A DNA stretch of 64,000 nucleotides from Neobacillus jeddahensis (GCF_000612625.1 NZ_CCAS010000013.1:1-64000), one strand, 5' to 3'. Shown: positions 1 to 8,534, counted from the first letter of the stretch. The notes: a model not told the origin generated them from the sequence alone. Translations and numbers: made by a program.

Positions 1-26
1 ACATCCATTGAGTAACCAACGAAAGT

Positions 27-163
27 AATAAGCGGAGTTTTTCCGGTTAGATACAGAATGGGGCCCGTTTCGGGGGTAAATAAGCGAAGTTTTTCCGCTT
101 ATGCAAAAAAATCCCACCATTTTCACGTTTTTCGAGTCAATAGGCGGAATTTTTCCGTCTATT
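27..163. repeat. Three imperfect-palindrome repeat units
   Basis: Three related units of about 24 bases lie at 27-49, 79-102 and 139-163. Each has the form AATARGCGRA-(T-rich centre)-TYCGYYTATT and can fold as a hairpin. Spacing is about 52 and 60 bases. No protein reading is convincing here. From memory, similar A/T-flanked GCGGAA...TTCCGC units are scattered between genes in Bacillaceae; I could not check this. Confidence 0.6.
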
Positions 164-244
164 TATCAGATTGGGTGCTTAATCGGATCTCAAAACCGAT
201 AAGAGCGAGGCCAGGTACCGCGATTTCATGCTTCTCGACGGACC

Positions 245-310
245 CGCTTGTGACCTCGAGCCGATGGCTTCTTGAGCTGGACATTTCTCTAAGTCAAAAC
301 TTATAAATTC
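245..310. repeat. Intergenic repeat, copy A
   Basis: This stretch shares its order of blocks with 8424-8492: GCTTGTG, CCTCGAG, ATGGC, GAGCTGGACA, then an A/T tail with TCAAAA. The two copies lie in the same orientation about 8.2 kb apart and outside genes, so they are probably members of one dispersed repeat family. Confidence 0.6.
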
Positions 311-322
311 TTATAAAAACAA

Positions 323-355
323 AAAGGCATACACTTGAAATAAGTGCATGCCTTT
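323..355 (-). terminator. Terminator of the YitT-family gene
   Basis: Arms of about 14 bases (AAAGGCATACACTT and its near-complement) with a GAAA loop and an A-rich flank on the + strand, which becomes the U-run on the minus strand. It sits directly after the stop codon at 360. Confidence 0.75.
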
Positions 356-359
356 CCTG

Positions 360-1175
360 TTAAGATGGTGGTGGACGATGAAACAGCCCCATTACTTCAA
401 TCGTTTCTGTGATATTCACAAAAGCAGTTGAATCCACCTCACTGATAAGATTTTTTACCTCATTTAATTCATAACGAGAAATTACCGTAATGAGAACATT
501 CCGTTTGTCATTGGAATAACCGCCTACTCCATCCATAATTGTCAGTCCTCTATACAAATTGGTGAGTAAGTGTTCCCTCATTTTTTCACCTTTAGCCGTA
601 ATAATCATTAACGTTAGTTTCGCATGATCTGTATAGATTGTATCAACTACCTTACCGGTTACATAGATGGATACCAAAGTATTTAGTGCTGAATCCCAAT
701 TAAAAAGAAATCCACTAATGACAATGACGACTGCATTCATTCCCGAAAGCAACACCCCAATGGGAAAGTCTTTTTTTCGCGAGACAATCATGCCAATGAT
801 ATCAAACCCTCCTGTAGATCCCGATGACCTGAACACAATTCCAACCCCAAGACCTGTTAGCGCCCCACCAAAAATCGACGAAAGAATAGTATCATGGGCA
901 ATCATAACAACGGGGAACAGATAAAGTCCAATTGAAACGATAACGACTGAAAAGATAGAATTCATGATGAATTTTTTCCCCAGCATCTTGTAGCCAATAA
1001 TCATTAACGGAAAATTCAATAGGAAGTTTGCCAAACCTGTATTAAGCGGGGTAATCATCCCTAATAGCATTGAAATCCCACTTAAACCACTGCTTAACAC
1101 TTCGTGGGGGATCAAGAAAAGGTTAAATGCCACTACCACAATGAGAGAGCCAATAATTATTCCAATAATCTGCAC
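360..1175 (-). CDS. YitT family membrane protein
   Basis: 271 residues. Five to six hydrophobic segments fill the first 170 residues, with the glycine-rich stretch SSGSTGGFDII near residue 115, followed by a soluble C-terminal domain of about 90 residues (DUF2179 type) beginning near TLMIITAKGE. This is the YitT/YqfU/YpjC architecture of Bacillus, a polytopic membrane family of unknown function with several paralogues per genome. The start is a GTG codon at 1173-1175 with AGGAGG eight bases upstream. It is monocistronic, with its own terminator downstream. No catalytic or transport residue can be assigned. Confidence 0.85.
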   Translation of the reverse strand: MQIIGIIIGSLIVVVAFNLFLIPHEVLSSGLSGISMLLGMITPLNTGLANFLLNFPLMIIGYKMLGKKFIMNSIFSVVIVSIGLYLFPVVMIAHDTILSSIFGGALTGLGVGIVFRSSGSTGGFDIIGMIVSRKKDFPIGVLLSGMNAVVIVISGFLFNWDSALNTLVSIYVTGKVVDTIYTDHAKLTLMIITAKGEKMREHLLTNLYRGLTIMDGVGGYSNDKRNVLITVISRYELNEVKNLISEVDSTAFVNITETIEVMGLFHRPPPS

Positions 1176-1382
1176 GGCAACATCCTCCTAACACCGCATA
1201 TTCACTATTTAAAAATATTACTGATTCTCATTATTAAAGTAAACTAGATAGTTTTTTGCCAATAGAATAAATTATCAGTCAATTGTGTTGAAATTGATAA
1301 TCTATCATTATTTTATATAAGATATTGACAATTCTACGATAATAATTATACTTTAGTAGTATATTAACTTCATAGTTTAAAT

Positions 1383-1641
1383 CCTCATCAAACCGATGAG
1401 GTAGAGGTCGCGGTTTTTATTAGTAAGGCGGATGAGATGCAGAGACATCATTGACTCCGTTTGGAAGGAAAAACCGCCGAAGTACGCTTTCTTCTCTGCA
1501 AAAGTGTGCTGGGGCTGTCTCCGAATAGGAGCAGAACTGTCACGTCTTGACCCTACCAGTCATTTCGTGTTGAGCTATCTTTCGGAAGGTATGATGCGGG
1601 GTATTGATAATGCCATCGATTCTACTTCGATGGCATTTTTG
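1383..1641 (+). promoter_or_regulatory. Lysine riboswitch (L-box) of lysP
   Basis: The 5' leader contains the L-box landmarks in order: GAGGTAGAGGTCGCG near 1398, TTAGTA near 1420, GCCGAAG near 1473, GCTGGGGCTGTC near 1509, then a terminator at 1609-1640. The gene behind it encodes a lysine permease, which fits lysine-dependent repression of lysine uptake by premature termination. Boundaries are approximate. The open frame through this leader is not a gene. Confidence 0.92.
1609..1640 (+). terminator. Riboswitch expression-platform terminator
   Basis: Perfect 11-bp arms (AATGCCATCGA, 1609-1619 and 1627-1637) followed by a T-run. It lies after the L-box and about 100 bases before lysP, where a transcription-off platform is expected. 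Confidence 0.9.
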
Positions 1642-1738
1642 TATTCCAACCTCCTTCTCGAAAAGCGGCCCTAACGCTGCAACTAGACAATGATAGATAG
1701 AATCGGATGTCTAGAAAAATAAAAAAAGGAGTCTTATT

Positions 1739-3217
1739 ATGCAATCTCAAACAGCAAGACCTTTAGAACAACAAGAATATACATCCAATGAGGATCGGAC
1801 CGAACTGAAACGAAGTTTAAAATCACGACACCTCACCATGATTTCACTAGGTGGTACAATCGGAACTGGACTATTCCTTGCAAGTGGCGGAGCCATCCAT
1901 TCTGCTGGTCCAGGTGGTGCCATTCTTTCCTACCTCGTCATTGGAGTAATGGTTTACTTTTTAATGCAAAGTCTAGCGGAGATGGGCGCTTATATGCCCG
2001 TTGCTGGAAGTTTTAGTACGTATGCGACTAAATTTGTTGATCCTTCACTTGGATTCGCATTAGGCTGGAATTACTGGTATAACTGGGCAATTACAATTGC
2101 GGCAGAATTAGCTGCCGTAACGATGATTATGAAGTTTTGGTTTCCCGATACCCCTTCCTTCATATGGAGTAGTATCTTTTTAGTGATTATGTTTTTGTTA
2201 AATTATCTTTCAGTAAAAGGATTTGGTGAGGCTGAATATTGGTTTTCCCTTATTAAAGTCGTAACAGTTATTATTTTTATTATTACAGGTACATTAATGA
2301 TTTTTGGAATTATGGGGGATCACAGTATTGGATTTACTAATTTCACGATTGGTGATGCTCCTTTCCATGGTGGTTTTATGTCCATGCTCGGAATCTTCAT
2401 GGCAGCAGGGTTTTCTTTCCAAGGAACAGAGTTATTGGGCGTTGCAGCAGGTGAAACCGATGATCCCAAAAAGTCAATTCCTCGTGCTGTAAAATCAGTA
2501 TTTTGGCGGATTCTTTTATTTTATGTTTTAGCTATTCTGGTCATCGGCTTACTCATTCCTTATACCAATGAAAATTTAGCCAATGGGGACATTTCTGTCA
2601 GCCCCTTCACACTTGTTTTTCAAAAGGCTGGAATTGCGTTTGCTGCTTCTGTCATGAATGCCGTAATCTTAACAGCTGTATTATCTGCTGGAAACTCAGG
2701 AATGTATGCATCGACAAGAATGCTCTGGGATTTGGCAAGACAAGGAAAAGCTCCAAAGTTCCTTGGAAAGCTTAATAAAAATGGCGTACCGGTTAATGCC
2801 TTAATCGCTACTACTTTAGTTGGGACACTTGCCTTCCTTGCCTCATTCTTTGGAGATGGTACCGTTTATGTATGGCTCTTAAATGCATCAGGAATGTCTG
2901 GATTTATCGCGTGGCTTGGTATTGCCATTTGTCACTATCGTTTCCGGAAAGCTTATATCGTCCAAGGCAAAGATCTTAACAAGTTACCGTTTAAAGCGAA
3001 ATTCTATCCATTTGGTCCGATATTCGCCTTTGCCGTATGTGGTTTTGTTGTTTTAGGTCAAAATTATTCTGCCTTTATTGGCGATCATATCGACTGGAAC
3101 GGAGTGTTAGTTTCCTATATTGGATTGCCATTATTCCTTGTTTTATGGCTTGGATATAAGTTCACCAAAAAGACAAAGGTGATTCCTTTAGAGAAATGTG
3201 ATTTAACAAATGAATAA
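1739..3217 (+). CDS. lysP: Lysine-specific permease
   Basis: 492 residues, about 12 membrane segments, amino acid-polyamine-organocation (APC) superfamily. After a soluble N-terminus of about 30 residues comes GGTIGTGLF (38-46), the unwound helix-1 substrate motif, and then GFALGWNYWYNW in segment 3. Similarity to E. coli LysP runs over the whole length, including LLNYLSVKGFGEAEYWFSL. It imports lysine with protons. The L-box riboswitch directly upstream independently supports lysine as substrate. The start is ATG with AAAGGAG upstream; a strong terminator follows at once, so it is a single-gene unit. Confidence 0.93.
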   Translation: MQSQTARPLEQQEYTSNEDRTELKRSLKSRHLTMISLGGTIGTGLFLASGGAIHSAGPGGAILSYLVIGVMVYFLMQSLAEMGAYMPVAGSFSTYATKFVDPSLGFALGWNYWYNWAITIAAELAAVTMIMKFWFPDTPSFIWSSIFLVIMFLLNYLSVKGFGEAEYWFSLIKVVTVIIFIITGTLMIFGIMGDHSIGFTNFTIGDAPFHGGFMSMLGIFMAAGFSFQGTELLGVAAGETDDPKKSIPRAVKSVFWRILLFYVLAILVIGLLIPYTNENLANGDISVSPFTLVFQKAGIAFAASVMNAVILTAVLSAGNSGMYASTRMLWDLARQGKAPKFLGKLNKNGVPVNALIATTLVGTLAFLASFFGDGTVYVWLLNASGMSGFIAWLGIAICHYRFRKAYIVQGKDLNKLPFKAKFYPFGPIFAFAVCGFVVLGQNYSAFIGDHIDWNGVLVSYIGLPLFLVLWLGYKFTKKTKVIPLEKCDLTNE

Positions 3218-3220
3218 TGT

Positions 3221-3259
3221 AAAAAGGACAGACTCTTTTATCTAGAGTCTGTCCTTTTT
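3221..3259. terminator. Bidirectional terminator
   Basis: Perfect 16-bp arms AAAAAGGACAGACTCT (3221-3236) and its complement (3244-3259), with A- and T-runs at the two ends, between the convergent lysP and a small HTH gene. Confidence 0.9.
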
Positions 3260-3267
3260 CATTTCTC

Positions 3268-3501
3268 TTATGGAACAATTTTCACCGATTCATCGGATCC
3301 CCAAACATATAAATCTTCAATCCGACAATTCAGTTCTTTAGAAATGGTCATCGCCGAATTTAAACTCATTACTTTTTTTGACATGTAGTCGTTGAGTTGA
3401 CTCTTAGGAATATTTGTATTCCTTTCTAAGCTATCGATATCCATACCGTTTTTTGTCAATAAACTCTTGAGGTTACTTTTTCTTGCTTTATAATTGGCCA
3501 A
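3268..3501 (-). CDS. Small XRE-type helix-turn-helix protein
   Basis: 77 residues. The segment from about residue 12 to 66 reads as a Cro/C1-type fold: LKSLLTKNGMDIDSLERNT (helices 1-2), IPKSQLNDYMSKK (recognition helix) and LNSAMTISKELNCRIEDLY (helices 4-5). The start is TTG at 3501 with GAGGTG five bases upstream. No partner gene or operator is evident. It is probably a transcription factor or a small DNA-binding protein; its target is unknown. Confidence 0.75.
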   Translation of the reverse strand: MANYKARKSNLKSLLTKNGMDIDSLERNTNIPKSQLNDYMSKKVMSLNSAMTISKELNCRIEDLYVWGSDESVKIVP

Positions 3502-3661
3502 AATGACACCTCGCTTTTGTAAAGCATACCATAATTACATTATAATGGAAAGGTGAACGAGATCCTTTTTCCAATTGCATGAACAGATCCTATTGAGTTA
3601 TAAATAAGCATCCTACATTTTGTGGTATACTTAAGTAGGAATAGTAAAAGGGGTGTTTAGT

Positions 3662-3832
3662 ATGAAAAACGCAAATAACCGATACGCTAATGGTCAAACG
3701 GTTAATATTAAGGAAACTGGTGAAGCTGTTACCATTTTAAAATGGCAGTATGTTAAAAATATGAAAAGATATTCTTATATCGTTAAAGAGCACCCAGGTA
3801 CCTTCTTTTTCGAGGAAGAACTACAGGATTAA
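3662..3832 (+). CDS. Conserved small protein of unknown function
   Basis: 56 residues, starting at ATG 3662 with an AGGGGTG site upstream and ending before a strong terminator. The sequence is charged and aromatic in its second half (WQYVKNMKRYSYIVKEHPGT) with an acidic tail. The pattern (an NGQTVNIKETGE start, then a beta-rich KWQYV segment) suggests a small all-beta fold. No function is recognised. The good ribosome site, own terminator and lack of overlap support a real gene. Confidence 0.65.
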   Translation: MKNANNRYANGQTVNIKETGEAVTILKWQYVKNMKRYSYIVKEHPGTFFFEEELQD

Positions 3833-3863
3833 TAAAAAACTAAACTGAAAAATTCAATCTAAA

Positions 3864-3900
3864 AAAAGAAGACCAATCTCACGTGAATTGGTCTTCTTTT
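3864..3900. terminator. Bidirectional terminator
   Basis: 14-bp arms AAAAGAAGACCAAT / ATTGGTCTTCTTTT with a 9-base loop, between the convergent 56-residue gene and asnS. Confidence 0.9.
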
Positions 3901-3904
3901 CTCT

Positions 3905-5296
3905 TTAGAATTCGGCATTCCCTGTTGTACGTGGGAATGGAATGACGTCCCTAATATTAGACATGCCTGTTAAGTACATGATTAATCGTTCGAAACCTAG
4001 ACCATAGCCTGAATGCTTCGTTCCGCCGTATTTTCTTAATTCAAGGTACCACCAATAATCTTCCTCAGTCATACCTAATTCATTAATCTTACCAGCAAGG
4101 ATTTCTTCCCGTTCTTCACGTTGACTTCCGCCAATCAATTCTCCAATTCCAGGGACAAGTAAATCAGTTGCCGCAACTGTTTTATCGTCCTCATTTAAAC
4201 GCATGTAGAAGGCCTTAATTTCTTTTGGATAGTCAGTTACAAATACCGGACGTTTAAAGACCTTTTCACATAAATAGCGTTCATGCTCTGTTTGTAAATC
4301 AAGTCCCCATTCCACAGGATAGGCGAAGGTTTCACCCGACTCCTTCAATAAATTAATTGCTTCAGTATATGTTACTCGTCCAAAGTTAGCGGTATAGGCG
4401 CTATTTAAACGCTCTAATAATCCCTTTTCAATAAAGCTATTAAAGAAGCTCATTTCCTCTGGTGCTTGTTCCAAAACATATCCAATCACATATTTCACCA
4501 TTTCTTCCGCTAAATCCATAATATCCGGTAGCTCAGCAAAAGCAAGCTCAGGCTCGATCATCCAAAATTCAGCAGCATGTCTTGCCGTATTAGAATTTTC
4601 TGCTCTAAAGGTAGGACCAAATGTATAGACATTTCGAAATGCAAGGGCAAATGCCTCTGCAGAAAGCTGTCCACTGACAGTAAGATTTGTTTCTTTGTTA
4701 AAGAAATCCTTACTTACATCCGCTTTCCCTTCATCATTTTTCGGAAGATTGTCCATATCTAACGTGGTTACACGGAACATCTCTCCTGCACCCTCTGTAT
4801 CACTACCAGTGATAATTGGGGAATGTACATATACAAAGCCTTTATCTTGGAAAAACTTATGAATCGCATAAGAAGCTAATGATCTCACCCGGAAAACAGC
4901 TGAGAAGGTATTAGTTCTTGGCCGTAAATGTGCAATGGTTCTTAAGTATTCGAAGGAGTGCTTTTTCTTTTGCAAAGGATAATCAACATTTGATGTACCT
5001 TCAATCACAATTTCCGTTGCCTTAATTTCAAACGGTTGTTTCGCTTGAGGAGTATGAATGAAGTCCCCTTCTATCTTAATAGAAGAACTAATAGGGAGCT
5101 TCGAAATATCCTTAAAGTTATTCAATTGCTCATCAAATACAATTTGAACCCCTTTAAAAAAGCTTCCATCATTTAATTCAATGAATCCAAACGTTTTAGA
5201 ATCGCGGATCGTACGAATCCAGCCTGATAATTGAACCTTTTGATCAATAAAATCATTTGTATTTCGGTACAAATCCTTAATTAAGACCTGTTTCAA
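3905..5296 (-). CDS. asnS: Asparaginyl-tRNA synthetase
   Basis: 463 residues, class IIb aminoacyl-tRNA synthetase that charges tRNA-Asn. The N-terminal OB-fold anticodon-binding domain spans about residues 15-110 ([15 protein letters not shown]). The catalytic core carries motif 2 ([21 protein letters not shown] region) and motif 3 (GYGLGFERL). The length and insert pattern look like the 463-466-residue E. coli-type enzyme rather than the 430-residue B. subtilis AsnS, so the strain may hold a second asnS elsewhere. The start is TTG at 5296 with AGGAGG eight bases before. A leader with a terminator hairpin precedes it. Confidence 0.93.
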   Translation of the reverse strand: MKQVLIKDLYRNTNDFIDQKVQLSGWIRTIRDSKTFGFIELNDGSFFKGVQIVFDEQLNNFKDISKLPISSSIKIEGDFIHTPQAKQPFEIKATEIVIEGTSNVDYPLQKKKHSFEYLRTIAHLRPRTNTFSAVFRVRSLASYAIHKFFQDKGFVYVHSPIITGSDTEGAGEMFRVTTLDMDNLPKNDEGKADVSKDFFNKETNLTVSGQLSAEAFALAFRNVYTFGPTFRAENSNTARHAAEFWMIEPELAFAELPDIMDLAEEMVKYVIGYVLEQAPEEMSFFNSFIEKGLLERLNSAYTANFGRVTYTEAINLLKESGETFAYPVEWGLDLQTEHERYLCEKVFKRPVFVTDYPKEIKAFYMRLNEDDKTVAATDLLVPGIGELIGGSQREEREEILAGKINELGMTEEDYWWYLELRKYGGTKHSGYGLGFERLIMYLTGMSNIRDVIPFPRTTGNAEF

Positions 5297-5484
5297 TTTA
5301 TTTTCCTCCTAAAAAATATGTATATGGTTTTCTTAATAGCCAGTTGGATTTTTTCATTCCCATTAGGGAGGATAAAATAAAAAACCTCCCATCCCCATTG
5401 GGACGAAAGGTAAAATTCCTAAGACTATCATCGTTTTTCTTTTATCCCTTCAATATTATATAAAATACCACATTAAATAAGCAA
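5297..5484 (-). promoter_or_regulatory. asnS promoter and hairpin leader
   Basis: On the minus strand, TTGCTT (5484-5479), an 18-base spacer and TATAAT (5460-5455) form a good vegetative promoter. The transcribed leader contains a 12-bp hairpin with a 4-base loop at 5411-5384, including G-U pairs, followed by TTTTTTATTTTA: an intrinsic terminator about 90 bases before the start codon. GGAGG/CCTCC segments on either side of the T-run can form an alternative hairpin. No canonical T-box sequence (AGGGTGG..ACCGCG) was found, so the sensor, if any, is unknown. Confidence 0.6.
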
Positions 5485-5711
5485 TTTTCAACAAATTTTC
5501 CGATTTGTAAAGGAATTTTATTTTCGTTTTTTGTAGATTCATTTTATTCAATACAATTTCATCAGCGCTTAGTTCCTTCATCAGCAAATTTAGACGGTTA
5601 AATTGAGCATGTTCGCAATTTTTATAAAATTTTCAGAATATTAACAGGAATTCAATAGATTCTAGTCGAAATTAATTAGAAGATAATCGATTCTTGATGG
5701 GAGGTTACTTT

Positions 5712-5942
5712 ATGGACAAGGTTACATGTATTGCCTATCTTCTATATCAGACATCTAAGGATCAAGACATCAAAGAAATAGCCATTCAATTACTGAATGG
5801 CGATGTTTCAATTCGAGATCTAAAAAGAAATGGTACTCTTAAGACTCAATTAATCATTGCCGAGTCCTTATTGAAGAAAAACAAAATTGATAAAAATCAA
5901 GTGCAACTTTTCGCTGAAAAATTCATGGTAATTGAAGTTTAA
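5712..5942 (+). CDS. Conserved hypothetical protein
   Basis: 76 residues from ATG 5712, chosen because GGGAGG lies seven bases upstream; an in-frame TTG at 5694 has no such site. The protein appears wholly alpha-helical and soluble (CIAYLLYQTS, IKEIAIQLLNGD, LIIAESLLKK, LFAEKFMVIE). No motif or family is recognised. It stands alone, divergent from asnS, with a short hairpin terminator after it. Confidence 0.65.
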   Translation: MDKVTCIAYLLYQTSKDQDIKEIAIQLLNGDVSIRDLKRNGTLKTQLIIAESLLKKNKIDKNQVQLFAEKFMVIEV

Positions 5943-5964
5943 GCTTCCTTTGGGAAGTTTTTTT
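5942..5964 (+). terminator. Short terminator
   Basis: CTTCC/GGAAG stem (5944-5957) followed by TTTTTTT, directly after the stop codon of the 76-residue gene. Confidence 0.6.
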
Positions 5965-5984
5965 GACCCATTGGAAAGTACTAC

Positions 5985-6449
5985 TTAGCTTATTTGTTTT
6001 TGATAACATAAAATTCCACTTCCATTTCGAGAGGTTGATGATATATAATAAACAAATCCTAACGATTCAAAGAAGCGAATTGCCCTTGCATTTTCCTTCA
6101 ATACGCCAATTCTGATACTTTCCAAGCCTCGTTTACGCATTTCATTTTCATAGAGTTCAAATGCATGTAATCCATAACCATAGCCTTGATAATCACCATG
6201 AAGGATTAACAACCCAAGCCACGGAAAATGATCTTTCGGATTTTCTATCTTGTAATTAATGACTCCGATATATGTATCGTCAACCTTGATAAATGCACTA
6301 ATTGTATCATGGTTCAAAAATTCTTCTATTTCAGTAAGTGTTCTAGCCTCACATCCATTTTCAAACACATTATAATCTGGATTCGAATTCATCACTTCTT
6401 GAACAATATATAATGTTTCTTTCTTTATCTCTTCAAAATAAATTGACAT
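5985..6449 (-). CDS. GNAT family N-acetyltransferase
   Basis: 154 residues covering a single GNAT fold. The acetyl-CoA-binding motif A is visible as LLILHGDYQGYGYGLHAFELYE (about residues 80-101), followed by IRIGVLKENARAIRFFESLGF, the usual beta5-alpha4 segment. The substrate cannot be told from sequence. It is flanked by unrelated genes and appears monocistronic. Confidence 0.85.
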   Translation of the reverse strand: MSIYFEEIKKETLYIVQEVMNSNPDYNVFENGCEARTLTEIEEFLNHDTISAFIKVDDTYIGVINYKIENPKDHFPWLGLLILHGDYQGYGYGLHAFELYENEMRKRGLESIRIGVLKENARAIRFFESLGFVYYISSTSRNGSGILCYQKQIS

Positions 6450-6630
6450 CAGTATTCTCCCTGAACATATTTTTTGAAACTATTATATCAAACAAGTTAT
6501 CTCCAAAAACATTAGTCGAACAATTATTGTCATACAAGTCGAAGTAACCACATACGTTGAAACGTTGTGTTTCGTTTTGGGAACACATTATACAAGAAAA
6601 CTTATAAAACGGAAAGAAAGGTGATTTATT

Positions 6631-6765
6631 ATGGTACAAGTAGAAGTAACAATAACTTTCGAAGGTAAAAGCTATTTAACCAATGTCATTACTCATCGAG
6701 AAACGACAAATGATGAAATATTACGACTTGCCTTCGAACAAGTACAAAAACAATGGAAAAAATAA
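6631..6765 (+). CDS. Small BA3454-like stress-response protein
   Basis: 44 residues, ATG at 6631 preceded by AAAGGTGA. The layout (MVQVEVTITFEGKSY, then TNVITHRETTNDEILRLA and an EQVQKQWKK tail) resembles the short Bacillus proteins annotated as BA3454-family stress response proteins. That label is from memory and is tentative. A strong terminator follows. The predicted fold is two beta strands and a helix. Confidence 0.6.
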   Translation: MVQVEVTITFEGKSYLTNVITHRETTNDEILRLAFEQVQKQWKK

Positions 6766-6780
6766 TGATGTTGATATTGG

Positions 6781-6822
6781 AAAAGCTGTAAGGATTTAAA
6801 AAAGACCCTTACAGCTTTTTTC
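6781..6822. terminator. Bidirectional terminator
   Basis: AAAAGCTGTAAGG (6781-6793) pairs with CCTTACAGCTTTT (6807-6819), followed by T-rich sequence. It separates the small + strand gene from the convergent helD remnant. Confidence 0.8.
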
Positions 6823-6824
6823 TC

Positions 6825-7688
6825 TTAGAGATATTGAAAGGTAGCCTTTGGTACGTTTGCCATGAGTGGACTAATTCCATCGGTTGTAAACATATACAAT
6901 TCATGCATTGCTCGTGTACAAACCGTATAGAACAATTTCCGTTCTTCTTCACTTTTATATTGAGAACAATCATAAACGATAACAGCATCAAATTCTATCC
7001 CTTTAGCAAGATAGGAAGGGATTACCAGATTACCCTTTTCATAAGAAATAGTTCCCTTTTCAATTAAATGAAGTGTCACTTTATTTTTACTATCATCAAA
7101 AACTTTTTTACTTTCTTCAGCATTTCTGCCAATTACCGCGATCGTTTGATAACCATTATTAGTTTTTTCAATAATAGCCTTATTCAATTTGTTCTGTTCC
7201 ACTCGTTCGACCACTGGCTTATTACCAGTTCGGTTAAACGGTTCTATTTTTTCACCACAAACAATCAAACCGCTTGTGAATTCGACAATTTCCCTCGTCG
7301 ATCGATATGTTTTGGTTAAAACAAACCTCTCAATGTCATTACTGCTAATGTTCAGATCGGTTAAAACTGTCGCCGATCCTGTAACACCAGAAAAGATTGC
7401 TTGATTGAAATCGCCTAGTAACGTCTTTTTACTGTAAGGGAAAAGTCGTTGGATAAAGGCAAATTGAAATGGTGAATAATCTTGTGCTTCATCAATGAAG
7501 ATATGACGGATTCCTGTATTCGACTTCCGACCTTTAATGATGTCTTGGAGGTAAACATATGGAGTCACATCCTCATAAGGAATCACCTTGTTGTTAAAGC
7601 CCTCCACAGTTAATCTGCAAATTGACGCCCACTGAGGGGGAAGACTTTCACTTTTCTCCTCACTATTCGTAAATAATTGTAGATAAGT
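6825..7688 (-). pseudogene. 5'-truncated UvrD-like helicase (HelD remnant)
   Basis: The frame encodes only the C-terminal third of a HelD-type superfamily 1 helicase, the factor that recycles stalled RNA polymerase (about 770-780 residues in B. subtilis). Visible are the Walker B/motif II (FIDEAQDYSPFQ), motif III-like LLGDFNQAIFSG, motif IV TKTYRST and the C-terminal YTVCTRAMHELYMFTTD. Helicase-like coding continues upstream of the first GTG (7607) to an in-frame stop at 7689-7691, beyond which the frame is lost. The Walker A half is absent, so it cannot be an active ATPase. It could still be expressed from an internal start. Confidence 0.8.
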
Positions 7689-7754
7689 TCAGGTAATACT
7701 GTTGCTACATTTCACTAGTATTAGAAAAATTTATCATAAAAATTAATAAAAGAA

Positions 7755-7824
7755 TTGACAGTATAGTTGTCAGCAATTTATAATTTATCTTGAATTAAGT
7801 TATTTTTAAATCAAGATAAATTAT
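7755..7824 (+). promoter_or_regulatory. yceI promoter with palindromic operator
   Basis: TTGACA (7755-7760), 18-base spacer and TATAAT (7779-7784) form a consensus SigA promoter. A perfect 14-bp inverted repeat, ATAATTTATCTTGA (7780-7793) and its complement (7811-7824), starts on the -10 box and covers the expected transcription start. The left half also contains TATCTTGAATTAAG, reminiscent of MarR-family operators such as MhqR. A repressor site is inferred. Confidence 0.7.
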
Positions 7825-7851
7825 TTTAGAACAAGTGGAGGAGAAATACAA

Positions 7852-8385
7852 ATGACAAAGACAAAATGGGCTTTAGATCCCGCACACAGCAGTGTAGATT
7901 TTTCGGTTCGTCACATGATGATTGCAAATGTAAAAGGTACATTTAACAGCTTTTCCGCTACGATTGATGCAGATCCAACAGATTTAACATCGGCAAATAT
8001 CGAATTTTCAGTTGAAACCGCAAGTGTAGACACACGCAGTAAGGATCGCGATGCACACCTTATATCAGGAGATTTCTTTGATGTAGAAAATCATCCAAAT
8101 ATGACTTTTAAGGCAACCAAGATTAACAAAACAGACGTAGGTGAATATGACGTGACTGGCGCTTTAACACTTCGTGGTATCACAAAACAGGAAACATTCG
8201 CAGTAACCTTTGAGGGCCAAGGAAAAGATCCATGGGGAAATGAAAAAGTTGGATTTAGTGCCCAAGGTACATTGAACCGTTCTGATTATGGTTTAGTGTG
8301 GAATGCTGCCCTTGAAACAGGTGGCGTATTAGTTGGAGACAAAGTTAAAATTAACCTACAAATTCAAGCAGCAAAAGTAGAATAA
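7852..8385 (+). CDS. yceI: YceI family lipocalin-like protein
   Basis: 177 residues without a signal peptide. The whole length is the YceI beta-barrel: WALDPAHSSVDFSVRHMM at the N-terminus, IEFSVETASVDTRSKDRDAHL in the middle, and the FSAQGTLNRSDYGLVWN signature near residue 140. The fold binds isoprenoid or other hydrophobic ligands in family members of known structure; the ligand here is unknown. In Bacillus such cytosolic copies are often controlled by MarR-type repressors, which fits the operator upstream. The start has GTGGAGGAG upstream. It is a single-gene unit. Confidence 0.88.
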   Translation: MTKTKWALDPAHSSVDFSVRHMMIANVKGTFNSFSATIDADPTDLTSANIEFSVETASVDTRSKDRDAHLISGDFFDVENHPNMTFKATKINKTDVGEYDVTGALTLRGITKQETFAVTFEGQGKDPWGNEKVGFSAQGTLNRSDYGLVWNAALETGGVLVGDKVKINLQIQAAKVE

Positions 8386-8401
8386 TCACTATTCACAAGT
8401 A

Positions 8402-8492
8402 AAACGGAAGGAGTCCGTTTAAAGGCTTGTGTCCTCGAGACAATGGCGCCTGGAGCTGGACAATTTTCAAATCAAAATTCATACTAATCTTC
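8402..8492. repeat. Intergenic repeat, copy B, with hairpin
   Basis: Begins with a hairpin AAACGGA-AGGAG-TCCGTTT (8402-8420), then GCTTGTGTCCTCGAG..ATGGCG..GAGCTGGACA with an A/T tail, matching copy A at 245-310. It lies between yceI and its downstream terminator. Confidence 0.6.
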
Positions 8493-8495
8493 TAA

Positions 8496-8526
8496 AAAAG
8501 GCTCTCCTCAATTGGGAGAACCTTTT
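8496..8526. terminator. Terminator between yceI and ykuD
   Basis: AAAAGG(C)TCTCC / GGGAGA(A)CCTTTT around TCAATT; T-rich on both strands, so it can serve both convergent genes. Confidence 0.75.
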
Positions 8527-8534
8527 CTCATTTC

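Noticed and set aside
1432..1674. Open frame of 80 codons on the + strand
   Set aside because: It lies wholly within the lysine riboswitch and its terminator and shows no protein-like sequence.
5384..5484. Canonical T-box riboswitch before asnS
   Set aside because: The hairpin and gene would fit, but the leader lacks AGGGTGG..ACCGCG and is too short for a normal T-box.
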